Below are positions 1 through 11,000 of a stretch of 64,000 nucleotides of DNA, in pieces. The translations under genes were made by a program, and so were the position numbers. The notes under the pieces are model-generated. The model made no database searches, had not been told where the DNA came from, and was given only the letters and a program-made list of their open reading frames with translations. Position 1 is the stretch's first letter, and each line of letters opens with the position of its first letter. The stretch comes from Fructobacillus apis (GTDB taxonomy: Bacteria > Bacillota > Bacilli > Lactobacillales > Lactobacillaceae): NCBI RefSeq assembly GCF_023893635.1, contig NZ_JAMWYK010000001.1:1-64000 (forward strand), given 5' to 3'.

Positions 1-21
1 GTGATATTTTTTGCATAAAAA

Positions 22-76
22 GCTCCTATGATTAAATTATATCGAACATTTTTGTCCATAATTTAATCATAGGAGC
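22..76. repeat. Perfect 19-bp inverted repeat at the edge of a truncated gene
   Basis: Positions 22-40 and 58-76 are exact reverse complements, separated by a 17-nt AT-rich spacer. The stem is too AT-rich, and lacks a following T-run, to be an ordinary terminator. It lies just before the point where the McrC-like frame begins, so it may mark the end of an inserted element or a recombination scar. As RNA it would also pair the AGGAGC at 71-76, the only Shine-Dalgarno-like sequence upstream of the fragment. No matching copy was noticed elsewhere in the window. Confidence 0.75.
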
Positions 77-94
77 CATAAGTTTTACCATCCA

Positions 95-517
95 ATGAAC
101 AAGGGTGGAAAGGGGGCACAGAAGCTCTTCACTACGTCTAATGGACAAACCGGTCTGATCTATCCAGACTTCATTAGTAAGGATTCTGAAAACCGAATCG
201 TAGCAGATACCAAATACAAGCCAATCGAAAACATTGGAAACAGGGATTATCTGCAGGTTCTCGCTTATATGTTCCGATTCGATGCAGCTAAAGGCTACTA
301 TCTATATCCTAATAATAGCGATGAAGCTGATCTACAGATGAATCTGAACCAAGGGTCAAGCTACGAGAAAAACATTGCAGCACGTGAAGATATCAGCGTT
401 ACCAAGTGCGGCTTGACGATACCAAGAGATGCGGAATCGTTTGAGGATTTTGTATTTCGATTGGTGCAGAATGAATCCGAGTTTCTAGAGAAATTTATTG
501 GTAAACGGAAGGAATAG
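95..517 (+). pseudogene. C-terminal fragment of a McrC-type restriction subunit
   Basis: The 140-residue product matches the nuclease end of McrC, the subunit that works with the McrB GTPase to cut DNA carrying modified cytosine. Visible features are a PD-(D/E)xK-like core (YPDFI, then VADTKYKP) and the RDYLQVLAYMFRF stretch typical of the family. McrC proteins are usually much longer, so the N-terminal half is missing. The frame is open upstream only to about 62, inside the inverted repeat at 22-76. No McrB gene is visible, no good ribosome binding site precedes the ATG, and a terminator follows directly. It is best read as a decayed type IV restriction remnant, unless an intact mcrB lies just outside the window and the split is more complex. 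Confidence 0.7.
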
Positions 518-520
518 AAT

Positions 521-567
521 AAAAAAGGGTGAACTTCGTTAAAGAAATGAAGTTCACCCTTTTTTAT
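521..567. terminator. Strong hairpin terminator after the McrC fragment
   Basis: A 17-bp stem (521-537 with 549-565) and an 11-nt loop, flanked by A and T runs, so it can act on both strands. Confidence 0.85.
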
Positions 568-692
568 TACAATAATTAGTATCTAGAGTTTATACACTTT
601 TTTAATGTTATTAATTTTTTCAAGATTGACTCGTGGAACCAAACTCGTGAATCCATAAGTAGTTTTAATACGCAAAAGTTCAGTTTTGTCAG

Positions 693-1802
693 TTACGGTT
701 TAAATCCATCTTCGATAGAAAAAAATTCCTCATTCAAGATGCTTAAGTCATTAATTAACTTTTCAGATCTCTTTTTTTCTAAATCTCGTTTTGTTAACGA
801 AACTTTTTTTCTTTCTCGATTTAGAAATGAAATTAAAAACCATCTTAATCTAAATAGAAAATAGCTTATTTGTAGTAAAAACACAATTTTTACAAGATTA
901 ATTCCTGTGAACTCTTCATTAATCATGAGTTTTTTTAGCAATTGTTCTACATAGTTAAGTTCACATAAAACAAAAATAGCTATACAAAAAAGTAAATTCA
1001 AAAACTTCCTACCAAAATAAATTATTAAAAATGGAAATCCAAAGACAATGCCAATTAAAATAATAGTTTGAAAATAGGATGGTATCTCAGCAACGATATT
1101 CAAAAAAGCATGATACATATGCTTGACTTCATTCCAATGTTCCCGCAATTGCCAGAAACCGATAGCACCAACAATGAAGCTTAAAAAAATTCTATCAATT
1201 AAATAACGAACAGCTACCCCAAGATAATTAAAAAATTTAATTCTAGAAAAATTAATCAAAAATTGTAAGTTAAAATCGTCTGACTTTAACTGTTTAATCA
1301 ACTTATTAATATCTTCGTTTGTATTTACGTCGTATTTTGAAATGTGATTAAGTTGTCTGAGTATCAAATAGTCAGGATTTTTCTCAATCCAATCAACGTA
1401 GATTAGCGCTAATAGAACAGTAGTGATAAAAGCGCACAAGATACAAAGTATATATCCCCAAAACCATAATTCATTGTTTTGAGCCTTTATTAAACTTTTT
1501 ACCATTCCAAACATATAAAAAACAAATAACAATCTCAAGAAAAAGGCAGAAAAATTAATCAACCAATCTTTTTTGCTTTTCCTTATATTATGCGAGATTG
1601 AATGCCTGAAAAAGAAAAAGTATTCAACAAACAGGAAAGATTTATCTGGAAAAAATAGCACAAAATTATTGAGATCACGCAGAGGAATGAATAAATCAGG
1701 ATGATTTTTCTTTAAAATTTGACTAAGTTCAGTTGTTTGTTCGTATCTTGTAATATGAAAGTTAACAAAGGAATTCAAGCCTTTATTACCGGTCAAGATC
1801 AA
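693..1802 (-). CDS. AT-rich polytopic membrane protein of unknown function
   Basis: The protein has up to 369 residues and I do not recognise it. It has about six hydrophobic segments (near residues 85-105, 112-138, 205-222, 245-265, 268-285 and 305-325) and a lysine/arginine-rich C-terminal tail. Base composition is strikingly AT-rich compared with the housekeeping part of the window. The first residues overlap the opposite-strand repeat protein at 1719-4439 and probably are not native, because that DNA encodes repeat sequence on the other strand. The true start is therefore uncertain and the 5' end may be lost. No ribosome binding site was found at the first ATG. It is an accessory gene, or a remnant of one. 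Confidence 0.45.
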   Translation of the reverse strand: MILTGNKGLNSFVNFHITRYEQTTELSQILKKNHPDLFIPLRDLNNFVLFFPDKSFLFVEYFFFFRHSISHNIRKSKKDWLINFSAFFLRLLFVFYMFGMVKSLIKAQNNELWFWGYILCILCAFITTVLLALIYVDWIEKNPDYLILRQLNHISKYDVNTNEDINKLIKQLKSDDFNLQFLINFSRIKFFNYLGVAVRYLIDRIFLSFIVGAIGFWQLREHWNEVKHMYHAFLNIVAEIPSYFQTIILIGIVFGFPFLIIYFGRKFLNLLFCIAIFVLCELNYVEQLLKKLMINEEFTGINLVKIVFLLQISYFLFRLRWFLISFLNRERKKVSLTKRDLEKKRSEKLINDLSILNEEFFSIEDGFKP

Positions 1803-4439
1803 GAGCCACTAAGCAATGATTTGTACCAATATGGATATCAGAAAGCTCAAGCTGGTTATCTGGCAGGCATTAGTTCTTCTATGAAACCATTAACTCAAAC
1901 AGAACTTGCTACTCCGTCCTTTATGTTTGGATTTCAAGTGGGCCAAGCAACACTTCAAGCAATTGAAGATCAAGAAAAATCTGAAAATCATAGTCTTAAT
2001 GAGGTTAATCAGATTGCTTACAAACAGGCCATTCAAGCGTTTTACCAAGGGGTGGCCGATGTCAATAAAGGGGAAAATTCGAAAACGTTATCAGATAATC
2101 CCGTTAATGACTTAGCATATCAGGCTGGTAAACAATCGGCCAATCAAGTTAAGCAAGCCGCATTGGAACAACTTTTAAATAATCCACTCTCTGATAATGT
2201 CATGGATATTAGTCCAAATTCGCAATTACAAGCATTGGCTAATCAAATTATGAGTGCCGGTAAAAAGGCTTTTCTATCTGGATTCCAAGGGGAGTCAATA
2301 GCAGAAACCAGCCCAGAAGTTGAGGCTAGTTTAGAGATAGGGCGAAAGGCTCGGTTATATGTGCAATCTATTCTAGAAGATTCATATGTGGGGGATCAAG
2401 AGCTCCCCATAGCCATACAAAACCAGATTAAGGGAATAGTATTAGAGGCGAAACAAGATTTTCAAAAAAAATCAAAAACGACTGATCAAAGTACCTTCGA
2501 CCACACATTTGATCAATTGGTGTATGATCAAGCGATTTTGAATTATCAAAAAGCTTATCTGACCGGTGTTAGATCTATGGAGTCTCAGGAAAATCCGATA
2601 ACTCCATCTTGGGCTTTTGACCAGGGACGGATGGACTACTTAAACGGCTTGAAATCAATTGTTGTTCCTAAAAGCTCGTCAATTTCTCAAGCGAACTTTG
2701 GTCAGCAGGCTGGCATTGACGCTGCCGATATATTTAAAAAGGCCTACCAGTCGGCACTAGATCAGGAGGCATCTCCGCATGTTAATGATATTTTTTCTGA
2801 GCAAGTCTTTGCTGGTGCGCAAACAGGATTTCAAAATGGTTTAGCTCGTCAAATTAAGGGAGAAGTTGAGCTGAATCAATTAACTGATCCGGAAAAATTG
2901 GCTTACCAACTTGCAGTTCAAGAAGTTCAAGACAGTCGTATTGCTGGTGCTCAAGATTACATTCAAGGCAAACGTAATTCGAATGGTTTTGGAATCTTGA
3001 ATCAAGCCATGAATAATGGATATCAAGTTAGTCAAAACGGTTATAAATGGAAGCTTGATTATCCAGGTCAAGAGTTAACTTCAGACCAAAAAGAAGATAA
3101 CGCTTTTATGATTGGCTATCAAGCTTATGAAGATGCCCAATCTGGTCAGAATTTAGCTATTACTTTAGCAAATCTACCAGTTAACTCGTCAACAAGCTTA
3201 TCAGATGCTTATTATGGAATTCGGGATGGGTACAAAATTGATGAAACTGAGGTTGCTGAACCTGATTTGACTGGAAAGTCACCAGCTTATCAGGATGCAT
3301 ACTTAATAGGTAAGCAATCTGGTAAAATAGCATATTCTGCTGGATCTCAGGCTTTCTTAAAAGGTTATCAACTACCACACCAGAGCGATTTAAATAGCCA
3401 GGTTAGCTTGGCAGGCTATCAGAAAACACAGCTTGGTTTCAATGATGGGGTAGCAGGTCAAAAAGCAGATGAAAGTCAAGGAAAGTACTACTTAGGTTAT
3501 CAATCAGGTCAAGCGGCAAGAGAAGCTTTGTTGTCCAAAACAGAGGGAACAGTTGTCGATCAAAATAGTTATAATAGTGCTCAACAAGGGTATCAAGATG
3601 CTTTGAAAGAAATTTTGGTTAATCCAGATCAAAAACCAACTGTTATTATTGGCAACGCAGCTTACCAGTATGGCTTCCATCAAGGTTGGATGCGCTTATA
3701 TCGGGCCTACCAAAAAGGTCTAGAGCAGTTTAGTCAAGGTGGACAAAGTTTTGATATCAGTGATATTTTAGGAACAGATGACCAGAAAATGGTGTTTAAG
3801 GCCATGTCAGATAGTTTATCTGGATTCCAAAAGGGTTTAACTTTAGGATTAGACTTTAATCTTGATAACGAGGCACCTCGAACAGGATATGATCTAGCCA
3901 AATCAGTATTAGAGGGCATTGCTCGCGTACAAAAGGGACAAGATCCAGCAACAAATTGGAGTGTTTTAGATCAGGCAATTCAATCAGCGAAACATGCTGT
4001 GTCCGTTAATCCTTTAGGAAATTGGACACTTCCAACAGTCTTTCAGGATAATTTATTAGCATCCGTTACTTTTTGGCACGCGATATTTGTCTTTCAATCT
4101 AACTACCATGGAGTGAGTCGGTCTTCTTTTCAATCACAAGAATTTTTTGTCAATTTGAATTATAATTCAGCCATCTCTGCGAGCTTGAATGATTCTTTGG
4201 GTAGAAAAAATTCCTTGCAATTGAATCAAGGTTCCTATCTCAATCGACATTCTCAAAATCAACATGCAGTCTCACATTGGGAAGGGGCAAAAAATTCATA
4301 TTTTGATCGAAAATTAACGAATTTATCCTTAGCTGATAATATTGTGATTGATTACCGAGATCAATTTATTTTAGCCTCGACTATAGTTGGGTTTATTACA
4401 ATGCTTTCATATCTCGTAAAAAGGAAGCAAGATTCATGA
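1719..4439 (+). pseudogene. Large repeat-containing surface-type protein lacking its N terminus
   Basis: The 906-residue frame is built of degenerate units in which short motifs such as GYQ, QAF..G and AYQ.G recur every 30-45 residues; it is rich in Gln, Ala, Tyr and Gly. The C terminus has a hydrophobic helix (about residues 875-895) followed by KRKQDS, like a membrane anchor, but there is no LPXTG motif. There is no signal peptide and no Shine-Dalgarno sequence at either early ATG (1719, 1755). Repeat sequence starts at once, about residue 15. The front of the gene was therefore probably replaced by the membrane-protein gene on the other strand. The family is unknown to me; an exported fibre or adhesin is inferred only from the repeats and the tail. 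Confidence 0.5.
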
Positions 4440-4445
4440 TGACGG

Positions 4446-4472
4446 AAGGGCCACTTTAGTGGCCTTTTTTTT
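4446..4472 (+). terminator. Terminator of the repeat protein gene
   Basis: A GGCCAC/GTGGCC stem with a TTTA loop, flanked by A·T pairs, followed by nine T residues just after the stop codon. Confidence 0.85.
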
Positions 4473-4931
4473 TGTTGAGTTATGAAATATTTAATCGTTT
4501 GATCGTTCTTTATGATTTATAAAGAGAGGACTTAGTGACCTGTTATTTATGATTCACAATAACGAATATGTTGATTAATTAATAGACTAGAAAAAAGTCT
4601 TCAGTTATCAAAATGGTATTTCACTTGTCCGAGTTTATTGCCTTTCAAAAAATTCAATCAAAATGGGGTAATTTTTCCACTACTTAAGGAGAAATTTAGT
4701 TAACATCTTGCAATCATATTTAGTATCTAGTAGGTCTAACGTAGAAAATTCTGATATTATCACCTGTTCTGATTGTTATTGAAATAGGTTTTCAAAAGTA
4801 TCTGAGTATAATTTAAATTCAAGTGTTGACCGTGTAAATATTCTGGTGGTTATAATTTTTATCTCTTGTGATGAAAAATGAAGATTAGGGAATTTATTCA
4901 AATATTATATCATTTATATGTCACTCTTTTC
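4473..4931. other. AT-rich intergenic gap, no gene seen
   Basis: About 460 nt with stops in all frames and no convincing RNA fold. It contains several AT-rich promoter-like stretches, but none that I can assign. It precedes the duplicated element in front of the giant adhesin and may hold that gene's distal regulation. Confidence 0.5.
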
Positions 4932-5014
4932 ATTTGTATTTTTTGTTACGTTGGTGTATGTTTTCACTGTATATTTGTATCTTTTGTTACGTTGGTGTGT
5001 GGTTTTCACTGTAT
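4932..5014 (+). repeat. Tandem duplication of a ~41-bp element before the giant adhesin
   Basis: Copy 1 (4932-4972) and copy 2 (4973-5014) share nearly the whole sequence, including the core TTTTGTTACGTTGGTGT and the end TTTTCACTGTAT. Copy 2 ends 23 nt before the adhesin start codon. Each copy contains a TTGTTA-like hexamer and a GTAT(A) end, so it could be a duplicated promoter or operator, or a leader sequence. The function is inference. Confidence 0.7.
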
Positions 5015-5037
5015 AAATGTTTAATGGAGGTGCTGAA

Positions 5038-8000
5038 ATGAATACTAGAGTAGATAAGTTTCAAAAAAGAACACATTATAAGATGTACAAGGCCGGAAAA
5101 AGATGGCTAGTTGCAGGGATGGCAACCTTTGCCCTAGCATCTGCTGGTCAAATCGTGACGGGCCATGCGCCAATTAACTTTGGCCAAGATATTATTGTCC
5201 ATGCCGCCGACAGCTCAACAAATTATTGGTTCGGTCAAAACGCCGATTACTACAAACGGTATACTGAGCTACCAGGACAAACGTCCATTCCTCAATCTCT
5301 TCAGAAAAAATGGGGTTATGCAGGCGCTGAGATCCCGAAGTTGCAAAAACAAACAAACCTTAAGTTTGATAGTTTGAGTTATGACACAACAACAGGACTT
5401 TATACATTAACAATCAAAATGAACGTTCCCGTACTAGCCACAAATGGTGCAGGCCGTACCTCGTATCTTGATTTAGGCTTTTCTGATTCTTTGTCCGCCA
5501 AGACAGCCGGAATTCCAAGCCTGATTGCCGCTAACGGTAACCCTGGTACTTTGGCTACAAACGGCAATGGTGTTTTCAGTAACAACTTCTCTGCAGGCTC
5601 ATATGTTGGTGGTACGTCAACTGTCTCGATTCAAATTAACCCTGTTAAGATCCAAAAGAACGATGGAATTTCAGTAATGTATTCATCCGATACAGGTACA
5701 ACCGGATACCACGCCATCTTCTCGACCGTTCGTACGATGGGCTACAATGAATTTGGTTTGCAATTCAACCAAACACTGTTGAAGCAAATGAAAACTAATT
5801 CAACAAACAACATCAGCAGCTCGAAGCTTTCAACGAAGCAGAAAGTCGCTGAACAAGCAAAAGTGGACAGTGTTACAACCGACGACGATTTTGTCAATAA
5901 GTTGCAAGACATCGACAAAGAAATTGATACAAAAAGCAAGATCAATGCTGTTCCAATTGATACTCAGCGTGCTACTGCCTTGCAACAATATAAGGATGCA
6001 CACCATGTTGACGAGTGGTTGGCAAAAATCAAAAACGATCCAACGTTGACCTTCGACCAAAAAACGGCACAATCAAAACAGATTGAAGACGCCCTTGCAA
6101 TTATTAATGGCAATTTGGGAAACGCAACAGATTCTGATGACGTAGCCGCTGTAATTGCTGATACGTCTCAGGACGACGTTATTGCGTCAGCCTATAAGCC
6201 GGGAGTTGACTTAGCATCTCAAATTAAAAGTGCGCAAGCCGCCGTTGATGAACAAGTGGCAAAGTCAAAAGAATTGGTCGACAACAACAACGCTTTGACA
6301 GAGGCTGAAAAAAGTACGCAAAATAGTACAATCGATGCCATCGGAACAGCTGTGAAAAACAACATTGCCACCAAAGCGAGTGCTGACGACATCAACGCAA
6401 CACAAGCTGCCGGTGTTAAGAATCTGACTGATTTAGACACAGCAAAGCCAAATGCCTATACGACATTGACCGATAAGGCAAAGGCTGCTATTGCAACAAT
6501 CAACAACGATGAAAACTTGACAGACGCTGAAAAAGCAACAAAAAAGAGTCAAGTAACAGACGCTTTGAAGAAGCTCACTGATCAAATTGATCAAGACACT
6601 GATGCCAGTGTTATTGATAGCTTAAAGAACAGCCCTGATTTAGATACCGCCATCGCGACGGCAACGTCAAACAAGGGCATCACGCCAATCGGCACGCGCC
6701 GTGAGGATGCCAATCGACAAATTAACCAAGCGGTTTCTGATACGAAGGCAAAAATCAACCAAGACCCAACTTTAACAACTCAAGAAAAAGCCACTCAATC
6801 AGCCAATGTTGATAAGGCAGCCGCTGAAGCCAAAGCAGCGATAGCCAGTGGGTCTGCGCAAGTTGTTGCTGATGCCGTCTCAAAAGCACAAGGTGAAATT
6901 GCCGGCAGTTATGTCGCCGGAAAACCCCTACCTGACCGTCAACAAGACGCCGAAAAAGATTTACAAGCAACTGCTGAAACCGCTAAGCATAATTTAGATG
7001 ATCAGGTTGCCCAGACTAACAACGACGTAAACAATAATCATTATTTGACAGATGATGAAAAGGCCGCTCAAAAGCAAGCAATCGAAAAGGCAGCAGAGGC
7101 AATTCTTGCCAAAATAAACAACGCCACGAATGCCGATGATATCAATACCCTCTTAAATGATGGAAAAAGCGTTGTCGGTAATTTGAATAGCCAAAAACTT
7201 GATGCACGCACGACCATCAACAATGCCGCACAAGGTGCCAAAGCGAAGATCAACAACAATAATGCTTTGACCGCTGATGAAAAAAGAGAGCGTGTGAACC
7301 AAATTGAGGCTGCCCAAACAGCGGCAAACCAAGCCGTTGATGCGGCAACAGACGCTGATGTGATTGCTAAAATCCCCGCAAACGGTTCAGATTTTGATAA
7401 ATCCGTTAAAAATGCAACAGACTTTTCAAACGTTACTTCATTAAATGATCAACAAGCCAATGCAGGGGCTGCCGTGACAGACGCCGGTCAAAAGGCTAAA
7501 GATGCACTTGATGCTGCCAAAACAGCTTCGGAAAACGCAATCAACCAAGATGGTAGTTTAACCTTTGAGCAAAAAGCAATGCAAAAAACGGCAATTGATG
7601 CAGCGGTGACAAATGCCAAAAGAAGCATCGCAAGCACAACCAATGCCGACGATGTTGTTAAAGCACGAGACCTAGCCGTAGCTGCGATTTCGAAAATGAC
7701 GAGCGATAAGGTAGACGCCCGACAATCATTGGCAAAAAATGCACAAGACGCCATTGATAAAATCAACCAATACGACGCCTTGACTTCCGATGAAAAAAGG
7801 TCCCGAGTCCAACAAATTCAAGACGCCTACGATAAGGCAACAACCGCTGTAGATAGCGCAACCGATTCTCAAGTTATTGCATCTGTAAAAGACGCGACTG
7901 GCTTTACCAATACAGTTGCCAAAGCAACGGACTTTTCAAACGTTTTGTCATTAGCCGATCAAAAGACTGCAGCTGACAAGCAAATTGATGACATAACTGC

Positions 8001-11000
8001 TGTGATTAAGGCAAATATTGATGCCGACACAAACTTAAGTAGTGAAGACAAGACTACTCAAAAATCAACAATTGACGCAGTAGCCGCATCTAAGAAAAAT
8101 GTGATCGATTCAGCTACCAATGCTGATGGTATTGTGACTGCTAAGAATGTCGCCGTTCAGACAATCAATGGACTAGACAAGACAAACGCCGATAAAGCAG
8201 TGTCTGACCAAGCGTCATCCGCTCATGCAGCTATCAACGGCAATCCTGCATTGACACAGGCTCAAAAGGACGCCTTTAACAAGCAAATTGATGCCGCTAA
8301 ACAAACGGTTCAAGATAATGTTAATCAGGTAACTGATTCATCAACCGTCGCATCATTAATTGACTCGCAAAACAGCGACTACGCCAAGCAGTTGCAAAAT
8401 GTTTTGACCCAAGCAGGCCAAGCACTGTCCATCCAAGCGCAGCAAACTGCGGCTAATCAAGCAATTGATACAGCTACCACAGCCACCAAGGCAAAGGTTG
8501 ATGCAGATTCATCGATTACAGCTGCTGACAAGCAAGCTCAAAAAGATGCTTTAGATGCAGTAGCTAATCAAGCTAAGACAGCCATTCAACAAGCAGCAAC
8601 AGCTGATACTATTAACCAAGTTCGGGATAATGGTACTGACGCTTTGAATAGTTTGGACAAGACAAACGCCGATAAAGCAGTGTCTGACCAAGCGTCATCC
8701 GCTCATGTGAAAATTAACGGCAATCCTGCATTGACGCAAGTTCAAAAGGACGCCTTTAACAAGCAAATTGATGATGCTGAACAAACTGCTCAAAGCAATG
8801 TTAATAATGCAACAGATTCATCAACCGTCGCATCATTGATTGATTCACAAAACAGCGACTACGCCAAGCAGTTGCAAAATGTTTTGACCCAAGCAGGCCA
8901 AGCACTGTCCATCCAAGCGCAACAAACGGCTGCCAATCAAGCAATTGATAATACCAACACGGCTGCAAAAGCAAAGGTTGACGCAGACCCAGCCCTTGCC
9001 GATGCTGACAAGCAAGCGCAAAAAGCTACTTTAGACAAAGTTGCTAACCAAGCAAAACAGGCTGTTCAACAAGCAGCAACAGCCGATGCCGTTAATCAAG
9101 CACAAGTTGATGGTGTCAACGCCCTAAACCGCTTGGATAAGGCGAAGGCTGATGAAACGATTGCTTCAAAAGCCAAGGATGCCTCTGACCTAGTCAATAA
9201 CAACCCGGCTTTGTCAGACAATGAAAAGGCCAACCGTAACGATAAAATCAAGGCCGCTATCCGTGAAGTTCAAGACAAGGTCAACCAGGCAACAACACCT
9301 GAAGAAGTCAATGCAGCAATCGCTGATACATCTGATTTCTCGAGTGTGCTTGCAAACGCAACAAACATGGATAACATTGAGACCATTGCGCAACAACAAA
9401 CTGATGCTAAAAAAGCCATTGATGCTGCGAATGCACCCGCCAAGGCTAAAGTTGATGCCGACACAAATTTGAGTGACGCTGATAAAGCGGCTCAAAAAGC
9501 AACTTTGGATAGTTTGGCCAATGCTGCTAAGCAAAATATTCAAAATGCTCAAACAGCCAATGACATTACAAAGGCCCAAAATACTGGTGTAAAATCATTG
9601 AATGACTTAGATAAAACAACTGCCGATAAGCAATTATCTGACAAGGTTGCCCAAGCTCATGCTACTGTAAATAGTGACAATGATTTGTTACAAGCTGAAA
9701 AAGATGCCCGTAATCAAGCAATTGACGCGGCTACTAAGACTGTGCAAGACACTATTAATAAGGCAACAACCCTTGACGATATTGCAAAGGCACTTGCAAA
9801 CGGTGCTGATTTCGATAGTGCCATCAATAAGGCAAGCTCAACAACAGAAGTGAAGCCTTTGGCTGTCCAAAAAGCTACCGCTGCCAAAGCAATTAATGAT
9901 GCGGTGGACACAGCTAGGGCTAAGATCAAAGCCGATTCAAACTTGAGCGATGCTGACAAAAAAGCGCAAGCAGCAACCATCGATGATTTAGCAAACAAGG
10001 CCAAGGCAAACATCGACGCCGCCACAAATGCCGATGGTGTTGTGGCAGCCAAGACGACTGGTGTTGGCAGCATCACTAATCTGGACAAAACTTCTGTTGA
10101 CGCTAATTTAGCAAAGCAGGCACAAGTTGCCCATGCAGAGGTCAACAATAATCCTGCTTTGAGTTCTGCCGAAAAGCAGAGGCGCAATCAAGCAATTGAC
10201 GATGCTGCCAAAGCTGCTCAAGATGTTGTCAATAAGGCAACAACAATTGACGATGCTAACACGGTTATTTCTTCCGGAAATACGTTGGATAACGCTTTGA
10301 AATCAGCAACGTCAAGTGACGGCGTTAAAACCATCGCAGGCCAGCAAGTAGACGCTGGTACGGAAATTGACAATGCAGCTGCTAAAGCAAAACAAGCGAT
10401 TGATGCTGACAAGACCTTAACGGATGTTGATAAACAAGCACAAAAGGATGTCATCAACAGCCAAGCTGATATGTTCAAGAAAGCGATTAATGCTGCAAAC
10501 AACGCCGATGATATTAGTAAGAACACTGCTGCAGGTGTTAAGTTCTTGCAGGACTTAACGGACGCTAAAACGCAAGCGAATGCCAAATTAGCATCAGATG
10601 TTCAAAATGCACATGACGCTGTGAACAACAACAAAACTTTATCGCAAGCACAAAAGGATGCACGTAACAAGCAAATAGAAGATGCTAAAACAGCAGCTCA
10701 AGATGTAATTAACAAAGCAACGACGCTAGATGGTGTTGATGGTGCTTTGGCTGACGGATCTGACTATGACAAGGCAATGAAGAACGCACAAGATATTTCC
10801 AATGTATCTTCAGTCGCTGACCAGCAAAAAGCCGCCATTGTTGCTATTCAACAAGCAGCGGATGCAGCAAAACAAGTAGTTAATGCTGACACAAATTTGA
10901 GCGACACTGATAAGCAAGCTCAAAAAGATGCTTTAGACATAGTGGCTAATCAAGCTAAGACAGCCATTCAACAAGCAGCAACGGCCGACGACATCAATCA

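Noticed and set aside
22-76. The inverted repeat as a simple rho-independent terminator.
   Set aside because: The stem is AT-rich with a 17-nt loop and no T-run follows on either strand.
590-690. Minus-strand open stretch of about 38 codons reading TELLRIKTTYGFTSLVPRV and ending just before the first terminator.
   Set aside because: It looks protein-like but has no start codon or recognisable family and is too short to support; possibly a gene remnant.
4932-5014. The tandem 41-bp element as a CRISPR-like repeat.
   Set aside because: There are only two copies placed end to end without spacers, and no cas genes are present.
9214-9579. Long minus-strand frames inside the giant adhesin gene (also near 9714-10187 and 10218-10586).
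   Set aside because: They mirror the repetitive Ala/Asp/Lys codons of the coding strand and have no ribosome binding sites.
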